Positions 49,950 to 63,525 are shown, counted from the first letter of the stretch. The stretch: 64,000 nt of DNA from Paralvinella palmiformis (GCA_025642065.1 JAODUP010000656.1:222501-286500), one strand, 5' to 3'. Notes: generated by a model not told the origin, from the letters alone. Program-made: numbers and translations.

Positions 49950-50950
49950 TCGCACAAGACGGGGAACCGGCCGGTGGAAAGTTAATTAAGCATAGCAAAT
50001 GTGTCAGATTAACCGCTGTCAACCATGTTGTCTGAATGTTTAATCCTTGAGTAAAAAAACCATACCTATGACCGATTATGTTGTATCGCAACGTATTAAT
50101 GTATTATCACTTACCGAAACGTGGTTCGGAAATCACACTGATCAGCTAACTATTAATGAGTTGATTCCTTCAGGTTACGAGTTTAGTCATATTCTTTGTA
50201 AAAGTGGCAGATGGGGTGGTGGTATTGCTATATCCTACACATCGGCACTGACTGTCACGGTGAGTAAGTCAGAGACAACGGAGATGTATACCATTTTGAA
50301 AATATGGACTGTACCATAGTTATAGACAATGTTACAGTTAAGGTTTTGTATTATATATACCCTCCCCCCCCCCCCAAACAGAATGGCTTTGGAAACTCAA
50401 TATTATTTGATGAGTGTCCTAAATACTTAGATAACATGGCCATAACCCCATATCATGTTATAACAATTGGTGATCTAAACCTCAACATGGATGTTTAATT
50501 TGATGATGAATCTCGTAGGTTTTGCAGTACATTGGATTCACAGGGATTAACGTCGGAGATTATCTAGCTGTACAGTTCACTATTAATATGTAGAAGCCCG
50601 ATTGCATGCGAAGCAAAGATCATATACCGAAAATATCGTAGCCTAAATATTAAATAATGTTTATACCAGTCTCTCTGACAAACCGCCTAAAGCTAGTTTA
50701 GAACTATGCTGCCCCTTTGGTGACACGTATTCGGAACATATAAGGGAACATATAACGCCAGTTTTGTTCCAGCCTCACCGGCTTCCTGAACGTTTCAGAC
50801 CACGGTACAAGATACTCTTTCACTTTGTCCTATTCACCTTTGACGGCACCAAAAGGCCACACAGCAATGTACGGAGAGAAACCCTTCATAGCATCAGTTC
50901 TCAGGCTGTGGAATAAGTTGGTAAACCATATTAAACTTGCAGAAAGGAAA
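49950..50950 (+). pseudogene. LINE endonuclease fragment fused to a LINE 3' end
   Basis: The plus-strand frame 50047-50319 encodes an APE-type endonuclease start: 'INVLSLTETWFG', 'GYEFSHILCKSGRWGGGIAI'. The frame 50304-50498 continues with 'YIYPPPPPKQNGFGNS' and 'TPYHVITIGDLNLNMDV', the last containing the G-D-L-N block. After about 50580, a stretch similar to 26271-26340 is followed by a degraded C-terminal region, 'LPERFRPRYKILFHFVLF' (about 50770-50830), with the entire RT missing. It is therefore an internally deleted LINE copy. The minus-strand frame 49780-50091 is a shadow. Confidence 0.75.
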
Positions 50951-50984
50951 TAAATATGTTGTAAGGTTCTTAAATGTAAAATGT

Positions 50985-51150
50985 AAGTGTTGCTGTTTTA
51001 CAACCACTTTTATGTGCAAGTAGGCCACAGATAATGAGCCAAAGTGAAAGACGAAACGCCTTTCTGATAGAGTCAGGTCATGACTTGAACCCAGGTATTT
51101 TATATCAGTGGTCAACCACGCTACTAGTTAGGCCATGGAAGCACCTGTAA
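50985..51150 (-). mobile_element. tRNA-derived SINE, family A, copy 4
   Basis: The 'tacaaccacttttatgtgca' body, a diverged B box ('ttgaaccc' region) and a tRNA-like head at the right, in the minus orientation. Confidence 0.65.
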
Positions 51151-51630
51151 GGTTCTTAAAACCACCTTATTTAAATTAGCCTATTTATAATATAATAACC
51201 AGTTTATAATGTATAAAATGTATTTGTGCTATATGAGCTCAGAATAAATTTTAATTGTATTTTAAATGTTAACGCCTGCAAGCAATTTAAAATAATAATA
51301 ATAGTAATATTTTAATTATATTTAATCAGACATTCCAGCTCTATACGTTTGCAGCTAATCCAAATACTTACCAAAATAATAACTTAAAGGTGAAATACAT
51401 TTATTGCATTAATAATCAAAGTGAAAACGCATATACGTAAACAATGTAACACGTTTATGTCATATATTATGCATAAATGTGGATATACAAATATCTGGTT
51501 ATGATAGATGATATGTTAGCGCGTAGAATTATATTAGCAGCCTGTGTGCAATAATTGTCATTTGATGCCATTGTAACCATTTGATTCCTATTCGAGGATA
51601 ACACACAGTTTATAAATTGGACGATAACGA
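51151..51630. other. No gene recognised
   Basis: AT-rich with a few AATA repeats. Nothing else is seen. Confidence 0.5.
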
Positions 51631-51807
51631 ACATATATCTTGGTCTTTACTTGAACAATCCTGCCATCAACCTTTTTATCTGTCTCGATACTGGTGACTC
51701 TTCCACGTGTTTTGAGCTTTTCCATACTCATTCCAAATACGATGGACATAAGGGATTAAAATTCTTTGTTATTCCTGGCTGACAGAAACATTTATGGAAA
51801 TATATTC

Positions 51808-51880
51808 TAGGATAATGAATGGCCTAAATTGTGCCGATCTGTTGTTAAACAACATCCATCCATCCATCTATCCATCTTCG
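51808..51880 (+). repeat. Dispersed repeat, family C, copy 2, (CATC)n tail
   Basis: Matches the copy at 12453-12527: 'aatgaatggcctaaattgtg', a 'gttaaacaac' segment and a CATC tail. Confidence 0.6.
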
Positions 51881-52956
51881 TGGACGGATGCATCATTCGA
51901 CCTACCAATTTACACTGTAATATCAAATTAAGCTCTTACCATAGCAATGCCTCGTATAGCTATACATATGTGAACTGCATTAATGTACAAGTGGTTATTT
52001 AGACAATATATCACTTTCCGATTAACTGCTCGAATAACAAGACAAGTAAATATTATCGCGATGGTTTAAACATAATGTCACGACCACGCTTTACCACAAT
52101 GGGACCTTCATTGTCTACCCAATCACATGTAAACAGTGGTTAATCTGGATCTATAAGATTACGTGACAAATCATTCATCTTCTGTCAACTGAAACGACCT
52201 TGTTACTTTCGAGATTTAACAGTTCTTAAAGGAGCTTCGTGATAATTTGACTTGCACTAATTATCCAATATATTTGACGTAGCTTTGCCAGCATTGGATT
52301 CCGAACCAGGTGCTTAACCGTTTTATGTACCTCTATTTATATATGTTTCTTAGCGGAGAATTTCGGAAAATTAATAGATCCTTCGCACCATTTTATATAC
52401 CAGCATGTCCCAGACTATCAGTAATATGTAAACTCCATGAACTATATATGAATCCAATTTGTGGAGGGGTCTGGAGTTCTTGAGTATCCCAAGGAATCTA
52501 GAACGAGTATCAACTTAGAATCATTAAGAACCACAGTCAGTAAACTCAACCTAGTCTGTGATTTATGTAGGGCTGACGCTTTGATTTAGTTAATATCGGC
52601 ATCAACTCTAATACATTGATCAATGTCTATTAGAAAAGTTTGAAGTTGACTTTATTAGCATCTGACACAAGAATTGTGTATTTTGCATGAAGATCATGAT
52701 ACAGGTTGTAATCTTCTTTTGGTTCATTCAATTGGAGAAGTGCGAAAAAGTATATCCATGACGTTGTTGTCTTTCAACTTCGATGTGGTGTTGGTCCATT
52801 TCTTGACTTCAGTAGCATCCTCGTGTCATATCTTGTAATCATTTGAGGTCACTCCCATTTTATTTCAGGTCCCCATTATTAGTTCGGACCAGTCATCCAA
52901 CGATATATCTTCCTAGATTTAATTCTGTTCTCTTACTGATTTATGACTTCAGTGAC

Positions 52957-53150
52957 GATATAGATGATGATGGTGAAGGTGATTGGTGTTTTATGGCCAC
53001 TGTTGTGCACATGGTAGGCTGAATAGGCCGAGTGTCCACCAAAGGTAATGCAGATGAAATAACCTTCAGATATGCCCACGTCGAGATTCGAACACCGGTG
53101 GTAGTGTTCCAACATGCACCCGCTAGACCATTGATGCGCCAGTCATTCAC
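52957..53150 (-). mobile_element. tRNA-derived SINE, family A, copy 5 (best preserved)
   Basis: The minus strand shows a head with B box GTTCGAATC (about 53085-53095), the full family body and a GAT/ATC-rich tail (52957-52985). It interrupts the BEL/Pao pol remnant. This is the most complete family-A copy in the window. Confidence 0.8.
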
Positions 53151-54400
53151 GATATAGAGAAGCACGGTAATGATTTAAGTGCAGAAATATATGCTTCATC
53201 AATTTGGATGTTCAGTTCCTTCTTAATCTTTAGATATATACTTACTGCAACACTTGCTACAGAAAGCCATTTGCTGCATCCTAATGTTCCTCAGAGGTAT
53301 ATGTAATCCGTCTTGTTGTTATAAGGAATATATATGTTGCTGTCCTGTACCATGTTGGTTTGGATCAGAGAAATTATTAATGTGACATTACACAATTTCT
53401 GCACGCTTCTTGCATCTCTGTATTTTGCCAACTTTGAAAAGATCACGCTACCAGCTCTAGAAATGAAGACCCAACAAGTTTTTATCCTAGTCAACACCCA
53501 TACTACATAGAAATTACAGCTGTATTTATCTGATAAATTAAACAGATGAACAATATATCTAACTGAACATATCCAATGTATGTCTCTTCGTAGGTAGTAG
53601 ATCCAGTTTGCATAATACCTTGTCCTCTCTTCAACTGGAATAATTGAAATTACACCACAGTTGTTACTAACCCATTCAATAATTGAAAACCACCAATCAC
53701 GCAAACATATATCATGTCTGTCACAGATATAGCAGCTTCAAGTTCTGCTGCAACGAATGCAAGAAAGTTGTCCATGTAAAATACTTTTCCCACTGCTTGA
53801 AAATATAAGACAGAGCTAATAATGGCCAACAATAGGTTTCCAAGAACTAACTATTTTTTCAAAAAAACATCTATTCTTACTGAGAACTTTCAACTTGGTC
53901 ATCAATAATACATTCACGACTTGTGAATCTTTAACATAACTGGGTTCCTGAACGTACTGCATGGCCACATCATATACTCTGTTTATATTAATATTCCTCC
54001 ACTCGGTACTGAAATATATTGCTAGAAGTGTTTTAGCAGCATGATGACTGCGATGGGGATTGCTTTAAGTTCCCTGACGTGCAGGCATATGATATGTTTT
54101 TTACATATTAAGCACCCTACTTCAGAATCGACCTATGGTAGAGAAGTGCCAGGTCGGTAAGGTTACTACCCTATTATCAATTGTAACTTGCCTTTGAGAC
54201 ACAACTGTAGTGTCTTTAGTGTACATTACGAATTATTTTAAACCTTTAACAAATGAATTCATGGTATGTATTATACTCATCTTGTCACTTGTAATCTTCA
54301 TAAAGATTTCCAGCCACGTAAATACACGAACATGTTCCATTAGCTTCAGAGGACAAAATGAAACATTGATGCTGGTATCTCGCAAGGCATTCTTGTCGAT

Positions 54401-57339
54401 TTCCTTGAATCAACTTGTATCTTAACCTGGACAGTAATAATTGTCATCGTGCAATCTACCAGTACCTCGCCAGCCCCAATGTGACTGGAAATATTCTCTC
54501 TGGCGTTAGAACCGGGAATTGGAACCTGTCCACCACCGATCTATTTAGATTCTTTCTTGACATCTGCTGATCTTTATTCTGTGAAGAATTATATAAATGG
54601 AGAATTATTGGATTACGTCCATGACAGTGTTTAGATGTCGCTTTATTTGTATAGTCTCTTCGTCACTAAAATGTAGCCTGGATACATTACAACGTTGATG
54701 AAGATGACTGATGAATATCCCCAAACTATGTATTGCGCAGTAGCCAGTATTTATTTCGAACTTTGATCACGGAAATATCGTTTTGGATTTCGGAGTATTT
54801 TTCTACTATCATGTTGGTAGCAAACATAGTACCCTGCTTCTCGTCATCTCTCTGGTTACTCTCCATGGCTTTCCATCCATATTTCAGTTCCTTAGATTTT
54901 ATTATTTCTATTTAAAAGTCCACTAGATGCTTAACATTCTGGGTGTGCGTTCGTTCTTTTGGTATTTGCCATACTGCATTTATCAATTTGTTAAGCAGAT
55001 GGCATATTACCTTACACACCTGTTGTCTCATATTTCGGAATAATCAAAACACAGAACTGTTTCCATATATTCAGACATTAAACTAGGAAAAGGCAAATTC
55101 AGCTAACGTTCGAGAGTCAACCTTTTATAATCAAGTGGATTATCATTAAACTTCCTCTTGTCAACTGGCGACTTCCGTATATGGCCGATAATATATACTA
55201 GTTCTCTTTCTGTCTGTCACGATGTGAATTGCTTGATACCAGAAGCATGACTATAAATATATGTTTCCTATTGGATTCAGAGAAACCATATTTCGCTGTC
55301 TAGAGTCTCACAAATATCTATAACATATATATATAACATGCTAATTAATAAGCATCGCAATTTTAATATGTTAAGTTTTCTTTTCCAGTTAATCTTCATA
55401 TGCAAGGAATAATCCAGTCCCTTTCGTTAGGTTTTCTTAGAAGTTCCTGTGATACTTCAACACCGTTGTCCATGATTTAAGCAATATTTCATTTATTGCT
55501 ATGACTCATAATTCACCATGTAAAGCGGAAACCTTACTTAAAGATGGCAGGAAAAGTAAATATAACGTAACAAATAATTATTTTATTCCCTATCAGATGC
55601 ACTACCACATAAAATAATTCTAGGCACCATTCCATTAAAATGTTCCCTAAATCCTGAATTTCCGAACTGTCACGAGCTATTGCTAGTCTGTACCACACTC
55701 ACTAGGGATTATGGTGTGACGTCATCTTTGCCAAAAATCACGTAGTTCCACAGCTTTGTTTACGAGTTTGAACCACTCGAGAAAAGGGATTACAGACAGT
55801 ATTAGTTGTGAGAAATTAGCTGCAGCAAGTGCAGACGTGCATTTAAAGCAGCCACCTGTGCCGTCGATACCCGGCCCCGGCATGTATTTGTTTGTGTTGG
55901 TATATATCAACACATTTGGCCTGAATGCGAATATTTCTTTCTTCCTATCATATAACGTCGTTTAACTACGGTGATATTTGTCGGTACTCGGAAAACCTGT
56001 GGATGCATGGGGTTTTCTCTTATGTGGTCTATACAGGAATGTGCCACCCTCGGTGGAAAACCTACTAGACCAGTTTAACTTTTACTTTAGTCGCGAATGC
56101 GTGAACTGGTGAACATCCAATAGTTTGCTCCCAAGATTACCCTATTATCGCTCATACATACCCGTTTTCTATTCAGTTTCTCCATAAAACTGCTGATTCA
56201 GTTGGGCTTAGAATTATCCAGTTTTTCAAATATGATTGGTGATGTCATCTTCTGTGAGCCTGACCCTCTTTATTTCACATCCAATTGATCATGCCATAGA
56301 CGTCAAAATAACGAACATCCGTTTCTCGAAGTGGCAAGTTCGCTTCCACTGCATTCTGTTTATACTTCGCAGTCAATCGCGCAAACCAGTCTTGTTTTGG
56401 GCAAGTTAATGGATACTCCATCCACTGGCAGATCCATTTGATACATTATATGCAGCACAGTACACCATTTTATACGTTTAACAAAGAAAATATAGAACAC
56501 GTAACACAGATTCAATAAGGCCACGTGGAGTGTTTATGTCTTTGTTTAACAAACATTCCGAAGTTTTCCGACGATTCTTGATTAAAGCTGTGGGATGTGG
56601 GATATGAGAGGTTAGCAAAGCATGTTTTAAAACCACTGTATCTTTATTTCTAGTACATTATATATCTGAATGAAATTTATTTTAATAATTAACCTGACAT
56701 TTTGACTAAATTGGGAAATCTTTTCCTGTGACTTTTAATAGCCAATATGTTTTGTGGACGTTTTCACAACGGTAACAAATGAATGATTAATTTCAGTGAA
56801 AGGGTTTTAAGTTGAAGAGTAGGCCATATTAATTAACAGTGATTCTAGACATGTATACATCGTTATGTGATTGTAAGTTTATTGCAACTGTCTTTGACAA
56901 ATCCGAGGTCATTTTTGTAATGGAGGGGATTATTAGCACCTGCAATTATTATGATTGTCCTTAGCAGTTCAAATCATCTTAATAAATTAGGGGGAAATTT
57001 ATTTTAGTCTGTGAAATAATTATCTCCAGAGACTGTTTTCCTGTGTCGTCTGAATACTATCACCAATTTGTCGGAAATAAAATGGGTGTTACATCCTGCA
57101 AATGTTGATAGGAAAAGGTGTGTGTGTACGTCCTCTGAAGAATGATAGTTTTATTTTACTGAATGGTGGCAATCAGAAAAACATTTATGTCGATTAAACA
57201 CCATGATATTACTATGCTGTTCGTCTTTTGAGTGGATATTTGATAAGTGGCTGTGCTCTCTACACCTCTGGACCTAGCGAACCCTAAGTGAATGAATACA
57301 TTGTTGGTTACAGTATATACAAATGTTTGTTTGATATGT
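54401..57339. other. No gene confidently recognised
   Basis: The left part (to about 54700) may be the upstream portion of the BEL/Pao pol remnant. The stretch 55720-56460 has a higher GC content and long minus-strand segments with few stops, but I could not match it to a family. Confidence 0.4.
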
Positions 57340-57485
57340 TTGCTGTTTTACAGCCACCTTTCTGCACTAATTATATGTTAAATAGACAGAGTGAACTCCA
57401 AAGGGAATGAGGCGAAATCAACGAGGAGACACATTTGAGATTTGACCACGCCGATATTTGAGATAAGTGACGAATTAGCGCTAAC
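57340..57485 (-). mobile_element. tRNA-derived SINE, family A, copy 6 (diverged)
   Basis: The body ('gctgttttacagccaccttt') and the 'gaatgaggcgaaatcaacg' part match family A in the minus orientation. The head is weak. Confidence 0.55.
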
Positions 57486-57509
57486 AGATAAAACATATAT
57501 TATATATAC

Positions 57510-57512
<3 letters not shown>

Positions 57513-57581
<69 letters not shown>

Positions 57582-57612
57582 CGTGCGTGCGTGCGTGTGT
57601 GCGTGTGTGGGG
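57513..57612. repeat. (TA)n(GT)n microsatellite
   Basis: TA to about 57560 then GT/GC-GT to about 57607, followed by a short G run. Confidence 0.95.
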
Positions 57613-58064
57613 GGGTGCGCGCCATGCTGCAACATTTTACATTTACATTCTTTCACCAAGTACAAATATATTTATTCATTATTAATATATTTATTATCTG
57701 TCTATCTATCTATTTATACAAAACAACAGACCAATCGATGATGTAGCAATCCAATGATGCAGGCATATATATATAAATAATTTAAATTTACCGTCAAAAT
57801 ATATCCGCATCTCTGTTTTATTTTATTCGATCTAATACTGTGTTCTTATTTATTATTGATATTAGATTCACATCAGTAATAATAATGCATATGCATCATT
57901 CCCGTTTACAATTTATACGCCGTAGTATCTGCATCAACGTTTGTTCCCGTATCACTTAAAATAGAGCATGATGTGTATCGATGAAGCTAATAATATAATT
58001 GATATATTATTATACGTTGACAGAATTGGGATCACTTACTTCAAAAACTGTTGTTCAATGCATG

Positions 58065-58400
58065 TTTAGGTATCTATCTTATGTATTCCCTTTAATAAAA
58101 ACCAAACGAGGTAAAACAGAAGTTGGATAGGGTATGCGTTTGTTACATTTTCGGTATTCGTAATACGTGATCGGGTATTATAATATGCTTGTAATGTAAT
58201 GCCCTTCTTATCAATTACAAGAACATGTCTTCAAACAGTAAAGTTTTAATCAAATTCAGATAGTTATAATGATTCACATTACTGTAATTAAAGGAATAAA
58301 TATTTACCTTTTAGATAAATAAACCAAAAGGATAAGGTAGAAATACGTTTCATAATTTTGAAACGAGTCATAGTACACCTTCTTTAAAAATAAATATTTA
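58065..58400 (+). repeat. Diverged duplication, copy 2 (partner 48680-49050)
   Basis: See the 48680 copy. Both are on the plus strand, about 9.4 kb apart, with the LINE and BEL remnants between them. Confidence 0.6.
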
Positions 58401-60860
58401 TGAAGGTTTTCGTGGCCTAGTAATGTTGTTATTGCGACAGCAAAGTCGTATTTTGTCGTATTCAATCATTATCGAACGAAATCCTACCGTGAGCTTATAC
58501 GATGTAATTCTGGCCGTACTTACCTATGCTAACTGGTAGGGTGAGTTGACATACAGATTATACGTCAACGTTATCTAGATATCGAATGTAAATAAATCAT
58601 ATTATTTACCTAAAATTGAGACGATATATCATTCTAACTTTAGTAATCATTCCCTTTTTTTGGTGATATTATATTATATATTCGACCATATATTTCTATC
58701 GATCGTGTGGATGTTATATATTTATGTGTCTTTTACTCGACTATTTGGGGAAACGATAACTTAAAATTATCCTTGCTTTCATCACATACGTTGTATTTGG
58801 CAACCTGCCTGATACCACAGACAAGATGTCGATAAGTGAAACTTGTAAAGGTAACATTACTATGATATCATTGTCTTTCCAGTTTTGGTGTAGTTTGAGT
58901 TGTATTATGTTAGAATAATTAGATACTGATGACACATTAGAGCTGAAGCCATATTATAGTTTCCTGTACGAAGCAATACTCGTGTATATCTATATAGGTT
59001 TGTAGCATATTTGTAGTGTTCCAGGAACCATGTAGGCAAGAACACAATGCTGCAAGACACCATATGCGCGTTTTATCAATATAAATAATTCTCTAAAGCT
59101 TTCGTGGTTCTGAAATGTTCGCCTTACATTTTTTAACAGTGGCAAATGTTGAATGTAGTTTAGTTTTATATTCCTTCCACTGTTATTGGAATGTTGTTGG
59201 TGGTGGTGTTAATGATACTATGTTTGCATTGATAATTAACGATACGTCCTACGACGTTTCTGAGTCTATCAAACATCAGTAGAAAGCTCAATAGTACATT
59301 TGATCTACAACCCATATGTGTGTGACGGTGGCCACCACATAATATAAAGTTCACAGGCCTCCAAGGTCGCCACTATCGGCCCATGATCTTTAGGTTTTTA
59401 TAACAACACATAACTGTTTATTCATCCACGGCGGAAACGTGAATACAGAAATAACTACGCGGCGATTATAATTCCTACATAATTGCTAAGATTATCCAAG
59501 CAGGTTGTCTTCCACGCTAGCTAGTCCCAGTCACTGTATGTTTAAGAATTTCGCGGACAATTACTGTTGAATTGTTGCACGGTTGAAGTCTAAAGATGTA
59601 ATCATCACTAAAATGGATATTTTCTCACACCCATTGAGTAGCGTGGCGTCGGCCTGTTGTCAAGCGATAACTTATGGGTAACGTGGTCAGGATCAGACTG
59701 TCGCTGGTACCAAGGCCGGCTGAGAACGGCCAGCACATGGTAATTTATCATCTAGAGGTTTCAAATGATCCGGATCCTAATTAATCTGTTTGATGCACAG
59801 GAATCCAGACAGCACAGGAATCTAGAAAACTACGACAGCCGGATCCTACAATTAGTGCCAAATCAGCTTAGTGAAGTTGATGTTCCTGGAACATACCGGA
59901 AACGCCTCGTCGACACCATGCATTAGGAAAACTTCGAAAGATGGCTGCTACCAAAGGGAAACGCGTAGTTGACGGCAATATTTAGCACGATGTATGTAAT
60001 ATTATCGGCTGGTCATAGCTGCTAAAAGAAACCTTGATAGGCGGAACATCGGTAAATACAAAGAATGGCAGTCGAGTGTATGCGTAAAAAGGTATCATTC
60101 GAGCAGACGATCGCAAATTGTTTGATTTTATATATGGATTGAGAGAGCCAACAAAATCAAATTATATATGGCCGTTAAATAGCAAATGAAAATTTAAAAT
60201 AAAACTAACGTAAGATAACAAACAAAGGTATATCAAGAAGCTCCTAAACATTTCAGACAATATGGAAATAAATATGTCTGTGTATATAACATATTGAGCG
60301 AAGCCCCAGGATCTGTTAATGATTAAGCTGGTTGTTTTCAGCACTATATCAGTTTGGATATTTACGCTAACCTGATAGATTCCCGGGGTAGTTTTGTATT
60401 AAATGGTATGATCTTGTTATGTGCGTAAATTCATGATTCAGTTGCTGCTTATGGGGGTGTTGTGTACCTGAACTCAAGTGAACAAAGATCATCTAATCAT
60501 AAGTTCTTTTACATGTGTACGAATCATTTCATGGTGGTGCTATACCTCTGATGGCAGTAAATAGCGTTGTTTTTTATTCCTTGATTAAAGCTACCTGTCT
60601 ATGAAGAGCATGTTTTCTTATCATCTATCAATTCTTTAGAGAGTATATATAGTCAGTCTGTTATATGCCATTCGACGTGCTGTTTTGGAGCTAAGTAAAC
60701 CAATCAGGAACTGTTTCTGTTTTGATACTTTAAGGTGAAACGTTCATTCTCAGATAAAGTGATTTAAATGTGTTATGTTTATGAGAGTACATAAAACCTC
60801 CTCAATAATATTCACAAGCAATACCTTATATAATCAGAACATGTTTGATGGTGATGTACA
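58401..60860. other. No gene recognised
   Basis: Short frames only, with no motifs. The stretch 59640-60000 is GC-richer than its surroundings but unassigned. Confidence 0.45.
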
Positions 60861-60863
60861 GGA

Positions 60864-61088
60864 ATATATCCCAACGGACGTCACTCAACAGAAAGTCTCG
60901 GTAGACTGCCGATTCTTTGGGCCAACCTCACTGCTCTTTTCCCTGGTCTAAAGCCAGAAGAGTACAGCTTCCAGCAGCCACAGATGCGCAGACATTTCAT
61001 GGAGTGTCTAGAGAATGGACAACTTACCCCTTTCCCATCCAAGAAACAACGGCAGAGGAAGCCTCTCGTCCGACATACCCTACACTAA
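60864..61088 (+). CDS. Coding-like fragment, possibly from a transposon protein
   Basis: After an AG acceptor-like site (gatgtacag, ending 60861) a frame of 74 codons is open to TAA. It reads 'LGRLPILWANLTALFPGLKP', then 'QMRRHFMECLENGQLTPFP' and 'KKQRQRKPLVRH'. The pattern M-R-x-H-x-x-x-C-L-E-x-G-x-L-T-P-F-P resembles the end of Ulp1-like (C48) protease regions carried by some animal DNA transposons, but the upstream part lacks the D-C-G motif such a protease would show. It is also possibly the last exon of an unrelated gene. The identity is a guess. The overlapping 60-codon frame at 60917-61099 is read as a shadow. Confidence 0.35.
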   Translation: MYPNGRHSTESLGRLPILWANLTALFPGLKPEEYSFQQPQMRRHFMECLENGQLTPFPSKKQRQRKPLVRHTLH

Positions 61089-63520
61089 TGGTACGGTGAT
61101 GTACCAACATGTAGTGAGTGATATAGTGGTCGATGTGTACTGATCAATATTGATACATCGGTCGGCATGTAGGTGTAAATATTGATACATTGGTCCGCGT
61201 GTAGTTAGAAACATTTATACATCGGTCATTATGTCATTATCGAAGACATAAAATACGTTTGTAATAAATGTCATCTTACATAAAACAACACGATCCTTTT
61301 AATCAGCAGTCTTTATTGCAATCAAGCCAGCTACGCAAGCACGGGGTTCAATATATGGCACGGGAGGAAATTTATCGCTGCCACATTATACTCCCTCAAT
61401 TGGCGAATTACAGGGGCTACATTTTGTAGCAGGGATGGAATTCCCCCCACCTTAAAGATCAAAGAGTGGGAGCATCATATCGCAGGGTGCATTTTATTGC
61501 GTTACACCGGCTTCGCCATGTTATAACTTTAATCAATTCAAACACACTATATCATCTATTAAAATTACAATATAGATGTATAATATGTCACCAATATAGT
61601 TCATGTTGGAATATCAAAAGAACAATATGATTAACTAAATAAATTGCTGACATTTGTTATCCAAAATATTAGAAAAGATGACAAGTGCATTTGTCAAAAT
61701 AACGCATTTAGCTGTTTTCAGTTAATCACAGATTTTCTATGGTGTCATTCTGAAATGTGGGACCAATTGTCTGAACGGTCACTAATTATTTCATTATTTT
61801 CATGTTATTAATCGTTTTTAATTTTCAAATCTCCAACAAAATCTGCTAAAGAAGAAATTGGCTTTACTCAAGGTCTGTTGACAGAATATTAATTACATAA
61901 CAATGCAAATAGCAGTACACACTAGCTAACACACCGTCAGCATAAAACTTCATATACACACCGTCGGATGGCTAACTGGAGAAGTCCTTTCGTTGGTAAA
62001 TATGTTGTTGATGTTCGGTCAATGGCAATCATCCCTCACTCATGCCACTAATTTCTCGATCACCTTATCGCAACTGGCTGTTGTTCAAGAGTACATTTAG
62101 TACTCCCCTAGAATAATCTTAATGCTTTTTCTTGTAATAAGGTATTCAGATAATCACATTTATTATCTCGGTGAAATACTTCCATAGACCACTATAGGTG
62201 TAAGATGTTTATCAGATTTATTAGCGGTGGTTGTCCTGGGCCCTGTGAATGGCGGCCCGGATTTGACATCAGCAAGTTGATTGCAGCGATCCTGGAAGCT
62301 GTCTACTCGCGTAATGCCTAGACCTAACCTGATAACTGCACTATATAAGTTTATTTAGTATTGGATGTAAAACGACCAAATGATATGGATGTATATACGA
62401 GAGGTATCTGTATGATTATAAACAAGCAGACTATCCAAATATCAATAAAAGGGTAGTGATAATGAATTCCGTTCGGATATCAATGGTGAAACCGTTCAAA
62501 CTTTACACGATGGATGAGCCACAAATTCGACAGTTACATCAATATGGACAGTGTGACAAACAGAAAATGGACTACGAATACCATTGTTGTAAAGAACATG
62601 AACTACTAAGTACGGTATTGAATGCTTTGCAAATAAAAACGAACTTGTTGAAACCCATTAATATATGTATTTTTACATGTTTGGGAATCAAATAAATATG
62701 GTTTATTAAAACAAAAAACTAGCGGCAGAAGTACTCACAAACAGTTAGTCACGGGGGGTAGCAACACGCCATAAGCTGAACCAGGAATGAAATTAATGTT
62801 GCATCTCAACAATAATTAATATGAGTTAAGTTATATTTATTTAACACCGGTTAAAATTGTTAAATAATTAACAGTAACCTAAATCCTGATATGATACATG
62901 CTCCTCCAATCAAGACCCCCCCCCCTAAGAAAGTCTTTTAATTATATATATGAAACCTTTTTAGGGGGCTTAATGTTATCTAAGAATATAATAAATATGC
63001 TAGCGCCATCTATCGTAGAAAGCCAAACAGCATGTATACAGATAATAAATTGACATATGATCAGATATAACATGTTTATTACCAGGATTATTTTAATTGG
63101 AAACGAACTATCAGTATGCATCTCAATACTTCGGCTACGATAAGCACACACCTACAAGTATGTCTGTGTTTGCTGAATAATACATAACTGTAGGAGTCGG
63201 TACTTTGAGCTAAATGATGAATGTACCCGTTTTAGAAACATCCATCGAATTTGTGGCATTGATGGCGATACCGTAATATCGATTTCGTGTGCATACAATA
63301 TTTAATGAATATCGACTTCATCCATTTTGTATGTTCCATTAGCAACATACAAAATTACATGACGCCTTTCATTTCACAATTCAGTTTTCATGCAGTTTAG
63401 ACTCATCAAAAGGCTATATATTGACAAATATCACTTCAATAATAAAGGTTCACTCTTATTGTACTCTCCAGGACGACACAAAGTAAGTACTCTTATACAT
63501 TCTACTATAAATTACCCACT
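61089..63520. other. No gene recognised
   Basis: AT-rich. A frame at 62456-62695 (79 codons) has no recognisable features. A GC-richer patch at about 61320-61510 is unassigned. Confidence 0.5.
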
Positions 63521-63522
63521 AC

Positions 63523-63525
<3 letters not shown>

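Larger units (their letters stand above)
51640..54400 (-). pseudogene. Decayed BEL/Pao retrotransposon pol
   Basis: Minus strand, decoded across several frames. The RT catalytic region is at 53650-53832: 'VGKVFYMDNFLAFVAAELEA', where F-Y-V-D-D is usual, followed by 'VIGGFQLLN'. Next come 'IPVEERTRYYANWIYYL' and 'NLSDKYSCNF' (53291-53704), matching the region after the BEL RT. At about 52230-52320 an integrase zinc-finger remnant reads 'VRNPMLAKLRQIYWI'. The extreme C-terminal pol region, 'RIVQVKTKIYVRYRPIYKLC', lies near 51640. A family-A SINE has landed between RT and integrase (52957-53150), so the element was dead before or at that insertion. A family-C repeat copy lies near its 3' end. 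LTRs were not identified. Confidence 0.7.

Noticed and set aside
49780..50091. 103-codon minus-strand open frame
   Set aside because: It is antisense to the LINE endonuclease region read on the plus strand.
55717..55724. CRE-like TGACGTCA site as a promoter
   Set aside because: A single perfect palindrome with no gene recognised downstream on either strand.
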